A stretch of 16,796 bases of DNA, from contig CAJWET010000016.1 in the NCBI GenBank assembly GCA_913031515.1, forward strand, positions 1 through 16,796. The letters are read 5' to 3'. Positions 8,450-16,023 of this stretch are shown one piece after another (the first letter of the stretch is position 1; the number at the start of each line of letters is the position of its first letter). The notes below the pieces were generated by a model, which saw nothing but the letters and a program-made list of their open reading frames with translations, did no database searches and was not told where the DNA came from. The position numbers and the translations under genes were made by a program. Source of the DNA: an uncultured Acidimicrobiaceae bacterium (GTDB lineage Bacteria; Actinomycetota; Acidimicrobiia; Acidimicrobiales; UBA8592).

Positions 8450-8625
8450 AGTCGCATTACCTCAAGTTCATCCACTGTACTTGCTCTCTATTCATCTTAA
8501 TTGATAAGAAGTAACTCACTCTATTGAACCTTTTCTTTCACCTCATGCCAAACTCATCAGTGACTAAAACAGTTCTATTTAGAATCATCATTACCAAGAC
8601 GGTAATAATCTGACAGAATTTCATA
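8450..8625. promoter_or_regulatory. Divergent control region between the P450 pair and purF
   Basis: This 176-bp AT-rich stretch separates two divergently transcribed units and must hold the promoter of the P450 pair and probably that of purF. I see no pair of -35/-10 boxes close enough to consensus to place a start point. The heptamer CATTACC occurs twice on the plus strand, at 8455-8461 (over the P450 ribosome site) and at 8589-8595 (left arm of the dyad in front of purF). No open frame of note lies inside. Confidence 0.5.
8587..8609. promoter_or_regulatory. Inverted repeat upstream of purF (candidate operator)
   Basis: The arms ATTACC (8590-8595) and GGTAAT (8601-8606) are perfect inverted copies around a 5-bp centre; allowing one mismatch extends the dyad to 9-bp arms with 8 pairs (8587-8609). 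It ends 16 bp before the purF GTG. The position suits a repressor site or an mRNA hairpin near the ribosome site. It does not resemble the E. coli PurR operator or the B. subtilis PurBox as I know them. The symmetry is seen; the function is inferred. Confidence 0.35.
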
Positions 8626-10182
8626 GTGGCGGAGGAAGAGAACAAACAAATCCATCTTGGCGACGACTCGCCACGTGAGGCTTGCGGAGTAGTAGGTATA
8701 TACGCCCCGGGTCATGCAGTTGCGCACCAAAGCTACCTATGCTTGTACGCCCTTCAGCACCGAGGGCAAGAGTCAGCGGGAATCGCAACAAGTGATGGTG
8801 AGAGGATCACTGTTGTAAAGGATATGGGCTTAGTTTCAAATGTATTTAATGATCGAATCTTGGCAGGACTAGATGGGCATTTAGGAATTGGTCAAACCCG
8901 ATATAGCACGACAGGATCCTCATCGTGGCGAAACGCGCAACCTGTTTACCGCGGAGCAGCTGAACGCGAATTTGCGTTAGGGCATAACGGAAACCTAACT
9001 AACACAGAGACTCTTGCGAATGAAGCAGGCATGCTCCCTGGGACAATTTCAAGCGACAGTGACCTCATTGCCGAGCTTGTCGCAACGAAAATAGAACAAA
9101 ATGCTGATCATGTATCTTCAGACGGACGCGAACTTGAACGTGCTCTAGCTTACGTCCTTCCACGGCTTGAAGGAGCTTTTTCTCTCGTCCTTATGGATGA
9201 AGCAAATGTCATCGGGGTCCGAGACCCTAACGGTTTTCGTCCTCTATGTCTTGGCAAACTAGAAAATGGCTGGGTGATAGCATCTGAAACCCCGGCACTA
9301 GACATTATTGGAGCGCACTTTGTTCGTGAAATAGAACCAGGGGAGATGGTTATTGCGAGCGCAACAGGCATCAGATCTATTTACCCTTTTGCACCGGAGC
9401 GAATTGACCCCAAGCTCTGTATTTTTGAATTTGTCTACTTTTCTAGACCTGACAGTCAACTATACGCGCAGAGCGTTCATCACGCTCGTGTCAGGATGGG
9501 AGAACAACTTGCAACACAAGCACCAATAGAAGCGGATCTTGTCATGGGAGTCCCAGAATCTGGTATTCCCGCTGCCGAAGGTTACTCAAGAGAAAGTGGG
9601 ATTCCGTACGCACAAGGCCTTGTAAAAAATAGGTACATTGGCCGAACATTTATAGCTCCGAATCAAGAACTTCGTTCGCTTGGAGTTCGGATGAAGCTGA
9701 ATCCTCTCCGCGACACGATCGAAGGAAACAAACTAGTTGTCGTCGATGATTCAATCGTACGCGGAACTACCACACGAGCGATGGTTCGAATGCTCAGAGA
9801 AGCCGGTGCAGCAGAAATACACATGCGGATCTCTTCCCCCCCGTACCGGTGGCCATGTTTTTACGGCATGGATACCGGCATGAAGTCAGAGCTTCTTGCC
9901 TCAGATCTAACCGTCCAGGAAATTCAAGAATATCTCGATGTTGATTCCTTATCTTACTTAACCTTAGATCGACTCATCGACGCCACAGGAGCCCATAATG
10001 CCGGATTTTGCACTGCTTGCCTGACCGGCGAATACTCCGTCGCAATCCCCGAGAACTTAACGAAGGAAATACTTGAGACACGAAGTCATCAAAATGAAGT
10101 CGGTGATGATCCTATCAAAGGGAAAGAGCAAACGCTTTTCTCTCAGTCTCCAACAAATAGGAAGCAAAGTGAAAACTCCTGA
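8626..10182 (+). CDS. purF: Amidophosphoribosyltransferase (glutamine PRPP amidotransferase)
   Basis: PurF makes phosphoribosylamine from PRPP and glutamine, the first and committed purine step. The 518-residue protein has an N-terminal Ntn-type glutaminase whose nucleophile is C20 in EACGVVGIYAPG, so a 19-residue propeptide must be cleaved. The C-terminal phosphoribosyltransferase half has the PRPP loop VVVDDSIVRGTT (371-382). Cysteines C265, C411, C462 and C465 (the last two as CTAC) fit the ligand set of the B. subtilis-type PurF with a [4Fe-4S] cluster. The start is GTG 8626 with no good upstream ribosome site; a GGAGG lies just inside the gene. About 40 residues after the CTAC segment form a polar tail that overlaps the purM start by 14 bp. 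Confidence 0.97.
   Translation: MAEEENKQIHLGDDSPREACGVVGIYAPGHAVAHQSYLCLYALQHRGQESAGIATSDGERITVVKDMGLVSNVFNDRILAGLDGHLGIGQTRYSTTGSSSWRNAQPVYRGAAEREFALGHNGNLTNTETLANEAGMLPGTISSDSDLIAELVATKIEQNADHVSSDGRELERALAYVLPRLEGAFSLVLMDEANVIGVRDPNGFRPLCLGKLENGWVIASETPALDIIGAHFVREIEPGEMVIASATGIRSIYPFAPERIDPKLCIFEFVYFSRPDSQLYAQSVHHARVRMGEQLATQAPIEADLVMGVPESGIPAAEGYSRESGIPYAQGLVKNRYIGRTFIAPNQELRSLGVRMKLNPLRDTIEGNKLVVVDDSIVRGTTTRAMVRMLREAGAAEIHMRISSPPYRWPCFYGMDTGMKSELLASDLTVQEIQEYLDVDSLSYLTLDRLIDATGAHNAGFCTACLTGEYSVAIPENLTKEILETRSHQNEVGDDPIKGKEQTLFSQSPTNRKQSENS
10159..10164 (+). promoter_or_regulatory. Ribosome binding site of purM inside purF
   Basis: AGGAAG lies 4 nt before GTG 10169. It marks that GTG as the probable purM start and makes purF-purM translation coupled. 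Confidence 0.55.
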
Positions 10183-11227
10183 CCCGCGCGACGTGGGGCA
10201 AACGTACAAGGCTGCTGGGGTAGATATCTCTGCAGGAGAAGAAGCAGTCAGACGCATAAAAACTCTCGTTCAATCAACCTATAGAGAAGAAGTTGTAGGA
10301 GACATTGGAGGCTTTGGTGGGCTATATGATATTTCGGGCTTGTCGGAGAAAACTCCGATACTTGTGTCATCTACAGATGGTGTAGGTACAAAAGCACTTG
10401 TCGCTACGATGGCAAACAAATACGACACTATCGGGATTGATCTCGTCGCTATGTGCGTTGATGATCTTGTATGTATTGGAGCTGAACCCCTCTTCTTCTT
10501 AGATTACATTTCTGTTGAGAACCTTGATCCAAATCAAGTCGAAGCACTGGTGAAGGGAATAAGCTTAGGATGCATTCAGGCTGGATGTTCTCTCATAGGA
10601 GGAGAAATGGCTGAGCATCCTGGCACGATGGATAAAAACGCATTCGACCTTGTTGGTTTCACCGTCGGTGTTGTTGATGAGTCCATGATGATCACAGGAC
10701 AAAGAACAAAGGCAGGGGATGGGCTTATAGGTATTCGTTCACCTGGGTTACGAAGTAACGGTTATTCGCTCGCAAGGCGGTTATTTTTTGACATTGCTGA
10801 GCGGTCTCTTGATTCTCCAGCATGGGATGGATCCGAAACAAGCTTAGAGCATGAGCTCCTTCTTCCATCAGTCATATATACACCGGCGGTATTACACACC
10901 ATGAAAAAGGTGGAAATCAAAGCGATAGCACATGTCACCGGCGGTGGTATTCCTGGAAACCTAAAACGTGTTCTTCCACCTCATCTGGACGCAATTGTAG
11001 ATCGTTCTGCATGGGAAGTCCCACCAATATTTCTTGAATTGCAAACTATTGGGAACGTAACCCAGTCAGAAATGGAAAGTGTTTTCAATATGGGAGTAGG
11101 CATGATTCTTGTTGTAGCTCCTGAGAATATTTCTACCGCATTGGACTCTATATCGGAGAATGGTCATGATGCGTCAGTGATTGGTACCTTGGTAGATTCT
11201 GGAACTGGTTCAGTAAGAATGGCATAG
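10169..11227 (+). CDS. purM: AIR synthase (phosphoribosylformylglycinamidine cyclo-ligase)
   Basis: PurM closes the imidazole ring, converting FGAM to AIR with ATP. From GTG 10169 the protein is 352 residues, the usual family length. The frame is open upstream to an ATG at 10073, but that would add 32 unconserved residues deep inside purF, so I prefer GTG 10169, which has AGGAAG 4 nt upstream; GTG 10193 is another option. Family segments are TYKAAGVDISAG near the N-terminus, SSTDGVGTKALVA (ATP-binding loop), DLVAMCVDDLVCIGAEP, GCSLIGGEMAEHPG, GIRSPGLRSNGYSLAR and AHVTGGGIPGNLKRVLP. The end of purF and the start of purM overlap by 14 bp in different frames. All motifs look intact. Confidence 0.95.
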   Translation: MKTPDPRDVGQTYKAAGVDISAGEEAVRRIKTLVQSTYREEVVGDIGGFGGLYDISGLSEKTPILVSSTDGVGTKALVATMANKYDTIGIDLVAMCVDDLVCIGAEPLFFLDYISVENLDPNQVEALVKGISLGCIQAGCSLIGGEMAEHPGTMDKNAFDLVGFTVGVVDESMMITGQRTKAGDGLIGIRSPGLRSNGYSLARRLFFDIAERSLDSPAWDGSETSLEHELLLPSVIYTPAVLHTMKKVEIKAIAHVTGGGIPGNLKRVLPPHLDAIVDRSAWEVPPIFLELQTIGNVTQSEMESVFNMGVGMILVVAPENISTALDSISENGHDASVIGTLVDSGTGSVRMA

Positions 11228-11252
11228 AAGCTACATTGTTCTGGCGCTATAG

Positions 11253-11993
11253 ATGATCCGAAACTCAACTCCCATCACTGCAATCACGTATGACTACTGG
11301 AATACTCTCATCGGAGAGACAACAGATTCTCTCACCCGTCGGAAAACTCTTTGGACTGAAGTACTTCTTGATGCAGGCTATGAAGTTAGCGAAGAAAACT
11401 TGGATACCGCATTCACAAAGGGTTGGAAGTTCTTTGACCAACGCTGGAGAGAAAATACTCAAACTCACCTCGAAGACGTAGTTTCGACAGCTATAGAAGA
11501 TCTCCCCTTTACAGTCTCGCCCCTCGTGCACTCTCTACTCAGGGACGCTTATCTTGAAGCTTCCCAAAAAACGCCACGTAAGTTACTTCCTGAAGTTGAA
11601 GAAACCTTCGGACGTTTGAAAGAAAAAAGAGTCCTAGTAGGTGTCATCTGTGACGTAGGTACCATCCCTAGTTCCGTGCTGGAACAATGGCTAGAAGATT
11701 TAGGCGTCCATGAGTTTATTGATTACCTAGGATTTTCAGATCATATCAATGTGTATAAGCCCCATCCTCGAATTTTCGAACAAACGCTAAAGGGGTTAGG
11801 CGTGCAAAACCCTTCGTATGCTGCACATGTCGGAGACCTGAAAAGAACGGATGTGGCAGGCGCCCGATCAATTGGCATGACAACCGTCCGATACACCGGA
11901 GGAAGAAAAGATGAGGAACAGGGTGAGGAAGCCGACTACGTTTCAGATAGCCATCTCGACATAATCCAATTTCTCGGACTCTACGGACAATGA
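11253..11993 (+). CDS. HAD-superfamily hydrolase-like protein
   Basis: The 246-residue protein has the HAD core with a helical cap between motifs I and II. Motif I is D14-Y-W16-N-T18, motif II lies at about 131-137 (VICDVGT), motif III is K169 in YKPHPRIF, and motif IV is G194-D195 with D200 (GDLKRTD). The nucleophile D14 is present, but the second aspartate found two residues later in most HAD phosphatases is W16. The family includes phosphatases and haloacid dehalogenases, and dehalogenases also lack that second Asp, usually having Tyr. The substrate is therefore open. The gene starts 25 bp after purM on the same strand, with no clear ribosome site, and may be the last gene of the purF-purM unit. 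It ends 11 bp from a convergent gene. Confidence 0.85.
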   Translation: MIRNSTPITAITYDYWNTLIGETTDSLTRRKTLWTEVLLDAGYEVSEENLDTAFTKGWKFFDQRWRENTQTHLEDVVSTAIEDLPFTVSPLVHSLLRDAYLEASQKTPRKLLPEVEETFGRLKEKRVLVGVICDVGTIPSSVLEQWLEDLGVHEFIDYLGFSDHINVYKPHPRIFEQTLKGLGVQNPSYAAHVGDLKRTDVAGARSIGMTTVRYTGGRKDEEQGEEADYVSDSHLDIIQFLGLYGQ

Positions 11994-12004
11994 ATCCATG
12001 ATGT

Positions 12005-13120
12005 TTATGAGAAATTCGGAATTACATATTCACCGTATTGACGGATTGTTTCCATAGCCACTTCATGGGGTACCCCGCCCATTTGCATAATGCACATAAT
12101 TTCATCTGCCCCAGCTTTCTCCAGTTCCGCCACGTAACTAATAGCGTCATCGCGGTCTCCGTATGCGTGGTCAATATTGAAAGGCCCGGTTGAAGCAACC
12201 ACCGAAGGTACCGGATGACCTCCTTCAACCATGAACGCCTCCACCTGTTCTTTGGCTTCTCGGACCGCATCGCGTATATCTACATCGTCAGGAACAGGTT
12301 CTGGTAGGGGAGTTCCGATATTCCAATGCTGGATAGATTCAGCAAAAAACTTTTGACCTCTAGCACCGATCTGGAACGCCTCTTCAGCATCATCAAGAAC
12401 AATCGTAGGGCAAAGAGCTGATAGAAAATTGGTGGGGGTGCTTGAGATGCACTCATCGATTTCCCTAGCCTCAATTGCGTCGTCATAAATCCTACGCAAT
12501 TCCCGAACCTGTGAAGGCCCTGAGAAACCTAGAACTAGTGCCCCTACTCCGTATTCCGCAGCTAATCGGACGGTTTCATCTTTTGTGCAAGCCATGAAGA
12601 GTGGAGGATGCGGGAGTTGGACGGGTCGGGGAATCACTGCACGCGGTGAAATGGAAATGCTGCCATCCCACTCGAAAATATCATTCTTCCAACATTGACT
12701 GAGTATCTGAAGCGATTCTTTTACCTGCGGGTAGGTATCTTCTCGGTCAACTCCGAATCCCGACATCTCCATCGTTGTTGCTCCCCTTCCTGCTCCGACA
12801 TCGAGTCTCCCTCCGGAAAGACTATCTAACATGCCAACCCGTTCAGCTACACGTAGCGGATGGTTGTAACCAAAAGGCATGCACACAACCCCATGGCCAA
12901 TACGGATCCTCTTCGTCTTAGCGGCTACCCATGTTAAGAAGACTTCGGGAGCGCTCATATGGGCGTAATATTTCAAACTGTGGTGCTCGACTGCCCATAT
13001 CCGATCAAAGCCCATTTCTTCTGCGAAGACAGCCTGATCCACACAGTTTAGAAGTGTTTTTCTCTCACCTTCATCAGAGACATCCGCACATTGGAACTCG
13101 AAAATAATCGAAAACTTCAA
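12005..13120 (-). CDS. LLM-class (luciferase-like) flavin-dependent oxidoreductase
   Basis: The 371-residue protein starts with the first beta strand of the luciferase-like barrel (MKFSIIFEFQ). It shows FAEEMGFDRIWAVEHH (32-47), GVVCMPFGYNHPLRVAERV (77-95) and LDSLSGGRLDVGAGRG (99-113), all characteristic of the bacterial luciferase-like monooxygenase family, which uses reduced FMN or F420 with or without O2. The C-terminal GGVPHE and ETIRQYGEYVIP segments match a common subgroup. Substrate and cofactor cannot be fixed. The start codon is TTG (complement of 13118-13120); the conserved strand begins there and no ATG is nearby. GGAGG (complement of 13132-13136) lies 11 nt upstream, with a closer AAAGG just before the start. 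It is convergent with the HAD gene and lies 128 bp downstream of the small coiled-coil gene on the same strand. Confidence 0.93.
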   Translation of the reverse strand: MKFSIIFEFQCADVSDEGERKTLLNCVDQAVFAEEMGFDRIWAVEHHSLKYYAHMSAPEVFLTWVAAKTKRIRIGHGVVCMPFGYNHPLRVAERVGMLDSLSGGRLDVGAGRGATTMEMSGFGVDREDTYPQVKESLQILSQCWKNDIFEWDGSISISPRAVIPRPVQLPHPPLFMACTKDETVRLAAEYGVGALVLGFSGPSQVRELRRIYDDAIEAREIDECISSTPTNFLSALCPTIVLDDAEEAFQIGARGQKFFAESIQHWNIGTPLPEPVPDDVDIRDAVREAKEQVEAFMVEGGHPVPSVVASTGPFNIDHAYGDRDDAISYVAELEKAGADEIMCIMQMGGVPHEVAMETIRQYGEYVIPNFS

Positions 13121-13131
13121 AGCCTTTATTC

Positions 13132-13136
13132 CCTCC
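13132..13136 (-). promoter_or_regulatory. Ribosome binding site of the LLM gene
   Basis: On the minus strand this reads GGAGG, 11 nt upstream of TTG 13120. It supports the unusual TTG start, although the spacing is somewhat long. Confidence 0.5.
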
Positions 13137-13248
13137 GGAACTGTACTTCCATACCGCCTACAACGATGCTACATTTTGCTGGGATTGAAAGCGATTCCAT
13201 CTTCCGAGATCCCCAATCAGAGCTTACGCACAAGAGCAAAATACAAAT

Positions 13249-13701
13249 CTACGAAATTTCTGCTTGCGTGTCCGAAATTTTTTCAGCATCATCTGAAGCT
13301 TCACTAACCACCTCAGGACCCGGCTTATCCTCTTTGACAACTTCCTGCATTTCCTCCAACGAAACTCCACAACCAAGGACATCGGGTTCATCAATAATGT
13401 CAGGAGTATCGGGATCATCACCTATAGACCCTGCATCTTTATCTTCGTTTTCCTCATCTCCTGCAAGAAGTTGTTTCAAGTTTTTATCAGCTTCAACCCA
13501 CGTAGCTTTCGCGGCTTCTTTTTCTTCTGGGGATAGTTCTGGGTTTCCTTCGGCATCTTTGAGTTCCTGCACCGCAGTAGCCTTATCTCGCTCAGCTTTT
13601 CGGATAATATTCTGAGCTTTCTTTTCAGCTTTGAGCTTTTCCAATTCGCTATTGAATAATTCAATAGCGACATCTAGCTCTTTATTCTCTTTCTTTTGCA
13701 T
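13249..13701 (-). CDS. Small acidic coiled-coil protein of unknown function
   Basis: I do not recognise this 150-residue protein. Residues about 3-80 are rich in Glu, Lys, Ala and Leu with coiled-coil character (for example ELDVAIELFNSELEKLKAEK). Residues about 80-150 are strongly acidic and probably disordered, with many Asp and Glu and a single Cys at 111. There is no signal peptide or membrane segment, so it is probably cytoplasmic. The frame is open to an ATG at 13761, but ATG 13701 is far better: GGAG lies 7 nt upstream, and a TATAAT box at 13742-13747 sits between the two candidates, so the longer version would begin before its own promoter. It is divergent from the helicase gene, with 106 bp between the starts. 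Protein-protein or nucleic-acid-associated roles are possible but not shown. Confidence 0.7.
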   Translation of the reverse strand: MQKKENKELDVAIELFNSELEKLKAEKKAQNIIRKAERDKATAVQELKDAEGNPELSPEEKEAAKATWVEADKNLKQLLAGDEENEDKDAGSIGDDPDTPDIIDEPDVLGCGVSLEEMQEVVKEDKPGPEVVSEASDDAEKISDTQAEIS

Positions 13702-13708
13702 TCTCAAT

Positions 13709-13712
13709 CTCC
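13709..13712 (-). promoter_or_regulatory. Ribosome binding site of the coiled-coil gene
   Basis: The minus strand reads GGAG with a 7-nt spacer to ATG 13701. It decides the start in favour of the 150-residue form. Confidence 0.55.
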
Positions 13713-13741
13713 GCAATACCGCACATGCTGCTCTCCGAAGC

Positions 13742-13747
13742 ATTATA
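13742..13747 (-). promoter_or_regulatory. -10 promoter box of the coiled-coil gene
   Basis: The minus strand has a perfect TATAAT here. Transcription would begin near 13735, giving a leader of about 34 nt before ATG 13701. No good -35 box is seen at 16-18 bp. Confidence 0.5.
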
Positions 13748-13776
13748 CAAAATTGCATCAAACTCGAAGTGCCTCG

Positions 13777-13782
13777 TGTAAT
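13777..13782 (+). promoter_or_regulatory. Possible -10 box of the helicase gene
   Basis: TGTAAT matches the -10 consensus at 5 of 6 positions and has a poor -35 (TTGCAT at 13753-13758) with an 18-bp spacer. The predicted start point near 13789 lies about 20 nt before ATG 13808. This is a weak call. Confidence 0.25.
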
Positions 13783-13807
13783 ACAGTACTGGGCATCATA
13801 GCCATGT

Positions 13808-15973
13808 ATGGTGTCGGTGATGGAATCTGAGACTTTTTTTGAGGGATTAAACCCAACGCAGTTGGATGCTGTAACCCACAGTTCGGGCCCACTTCTTGTT
13901 GTTGCCGGTGCAGGTTCAGGGAAAACACGTGTCTTGACACACCGGGTAGCACACCTGATTAGAAATCTTGATGTCTCTCCTTATGGGATCCTTGCAATTA
14001 CCTTCACCAATAAAGCTGCAACGGAAATGAAAGAACGGGTAGGGGCCCTTATAGGGCCGGTCGCAGAGAACATGTGGGTTTCAACATTTCACTCGGCTTG
14101 TGTAAAGATCCTTCGTCGGGAAGCCTCGATACTGGGGTACCCCTCTTCGTTTACTATTTATGATCAGGCAGATGCCGTGAGGCTCACAACGTATGTAATG
14201 CGCGATTTAAATATCGATACAAAGCAATATCCACCGCGAGGGGTTCATGCATCTATTTCGAAAGCGAAAAATGAATTAGTGAGTGCTAAAGCATTTCAGG
14301 TGAGTGCAGAAACCTACGCGGATGAACAGGTTGCTGAAATTTATCTTGAATATCAAAGAAGACTTCTCAAATCCGCCGCCATGGACTTCGATGATCTTTT
14401 GGGCAACACAGTTGCAATATTTAAAAAATTTCCCGACGTGTTGGAACGGTATCAAAATAGATTCCTTCACATACTTGTCGATGAGTATCAGGACACGAAT
14501 CCTGTACAGAACGAATTAGTCATCCAACTTTCCAGCAAGAATCGAAACGTCTGCGTAGTAGGAGACCAAGACCAATCGATTTATGCATTCCGTTCAGCGG
14601 ATATCCGCAACATCATAGAATTTGAGACAAATTTTCCTGACGTTACCGTCATCCTGCTTGAGCAGAATTACCGCAGCACTCAAACAATCCTTGATGCGGC
14701 GAATGCGGTCATATCGAACAATTTGAGTCGTAAGCCCAAAAGGCTATGGACAGCGGGAGAGAAAGGAGAAAAAGTCGTCCACTATAAAGCGGATGACGAA
14801 ACTGATGAAGCGGAATGGGTCACAACAGAAATTCAACGACTCCATGCGCAAGACGGTATTCCATGGGAAGAGATAGCGGTTTTCTATCGGACAAACGCAC
14901 AAAGCCGCGTCATAGAAGAACAATTAGTCCGTTCCCAAATCCCATACAAGGTCATTGGAGGAACACGGTTTTTTGACCGAAAAGAAATAAAAGACGCGAT
15001 GGCGTATTTAAAGGTAGTTAACAATCCAAATGATGAAGTTTCCATCAAACGCGTTATCAACACTCCGAAGCGAGGCGTCGGTGATACCAGCGTCGCCAAG
15101 CTGGAAACATGGGCAAATACCAATGGAGATAATCTTGTTGATGTGCTCGATCGGGCACCAGAAGCGGGGATTACAGGAAAAGCCATTCGAGGATTGGAAC
15201 AATTTCGGAGGATCCTAGATCAGGCACGGAGCTTTGACGATGAAGGACCGGGGCCGATACTTCACGAAATCCTTGACGCCTCAGGTTACATCGCTGATCT
15301 TGAAGCACAACGATCTGTCGACGCAGACAGTCGTATCGAAAATCTTGCTGAGTTAATCGGAATGGCAGAAGGATTCTCAGATACGAACGACTTTCTTGAA
15401 GAAGTGGGCTTAGTATCTGACACCGACGACTTGAATGGTGACTCCTCTGTCTCTTTGATGACATTGCATTCAGCAAAAGGCCTTGAGTATCCCATCGTGT
15501 TCATCGTTGGTCTCGAAGATGGGATTTTCCCCCATGTTCGTTCCCTAGGGAACCAAAACGAACTTGAGGAAGAACGGCGGCTTGCGTATGTCGGAATTAC
15601 AAGAGCTGAGCAAAGACTCTTTCTAACCCATGCTTGGAGCAGAACCCTCTATGGATCAACTCAATACAACCCAGCCAGCAGATTTCTTGAAGAAATACCA
15701 AAAGAATTTATTTCTGAGATAGAAGAAGAAAGGGGAGGTAATACTTTTTCACCAATCCGGTCTCAGAAATCAAAAACAGATTCTCCACCTTCCATTCGTG
15801 GTGCAAATCAGCTCGGGCTTAAAATCGGAGACGATGTCCACCACCCAAAGTTCGGAGATGGAGTGATACTCGATATACGGGGTCGGGATGAAGACAAAGA
15901 AGCTGTAATACACTTTGTTGAATCAGGCCAAAAAACTCTGTTACTTTCCTGGGCGCCTATAGAAAAAATATAA
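13808..15973 (+). CDS. pcrA: UvrD/PcrA-type superfamily 1 DNA helicase
   Basis: The 721-residue protein is a full SF1A 3'-5' helicase. Motifs in order are the Q motif LNPTQLDAV (14-22), Walker A GAGSGKT (34-40), motif Ia ITFTNKAATEMKERV, motif II LVDEYQDTNP with D225-E226, motif III GDQDQSIYAFR (from 252), motif IV LEQNYRSTQTIL, motif V MTLHSAKGLEYP and motif VI EERRLAYVGITRAEQR. Residues 669-721 (KIGDDVHHPKFGDGVILDI and what follows) match the C-terminal Tudor-like domain of PcrA, which contacts RNA polymerase. No nuclease domain is fused. It would act in nucleotide excision repair, mismatch repair, or removal of RecA and stalled polymerase. ATG 13820, four codons in, is an alternative start. 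I chose PcrA over UvrD because of the C-terminal domain; naming between the two is loose. Confidence 0.93.
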   Translation: MVSVMESETFFEGLNPTQLDAVTHSSGPLLVVAGAGSGKTRVLTHRVAHLIRNLDVSPYGILAITFTNKAATEMKERVGALIGPVAENMWVSTFHSACVKILRREASILGYPSSFTIYDQADAVRLTTYVMRDLNIDTKQYPPRGVHASISKAKNELVSAKAFQVSAETYADEQVAEIYLEYQRRLLKSAAMDFDDLLGNTVAIFKKFPDVLERYQNRFLHILVDEYQDTNPVQNELVIQLSSKNRNVCVVGDQDQSIYAFRSADIRNIIEFETNFPDVTVILLEQNYRSTQTILDAANAVISNNLSRKPKRLWTAGEKGEKVVHYKADDETDEAEWVTTEIQRLHAQDGIPWEEIAVFYRTNAQSRVIEEQLVRSQIPYKVIGGTRFFDRKEIKDAMAYLKVVNNPNDEVSIKRVINTPKRGVGDTSVAKLETWANTNGDNLVDVLDRAPEAGITGKAIRGLEQFRRILDQARSFDDEGPGPILHEILDASGYIADLEAQRSVDADSRIENLAELIGMAEGFSDTNDFLEEVGLVSDTDDLNGDSSVSLMTLHSAKGLEYPIVFIVGLEDGIFPHVRSLGNQNELEEERRLAYVGITRAEQRLFLTHAWSRTLYGSTQYNPASRFLEEIPKEFISEIEEERGGNTFSPIRSQKSKTDSPPSIRGANQLGLKIGDDVHHPKFGDGVILDIRGRDEDKEAVIHFVESGQKTLLLSWAPIEKI

Positions 15974-15994
15974 GGACACGCTGGCACAACAAGG

Positions 15995-16012
15995 CTCCCA
16001 CACTTTCGGGAG
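15995..16012. terminator. Weak hairpin after the helicase gene
   Basis: CTCCC (15995-15999) and GGGAG (16008-16012) can pair across an 8-nt loop, 22 bp after the helicase stop. A T5 run begins only about 8 nt after the stem, so it is not a textbook intrinsic terminator. Confidence 0.3.
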
Positions 16013-16023
16013 AGCAATGATTT

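Noticed and set aside
13121..13248. Hairpin between the coiled-coil and LLM genes
   Set aside because: The repeated GAGC and GATT words are direct repeats, not inverted ones, so no stem forms.
13091..13615. Plus-strand 174-residue serine-rich open frame
   Set aside because: It lies antisense to the start of the LLM gene and to the acidic coiled-coil gene; its Ser-rich makeup is the mirror of Glu/Asp/Lys codons, and it has no ribosome site.
13702..13761. Longer N-terminus for the coiled-coil protein
   Set aside because: The upstream ATG lies before the TATAAT box and lacks a ribosome site.
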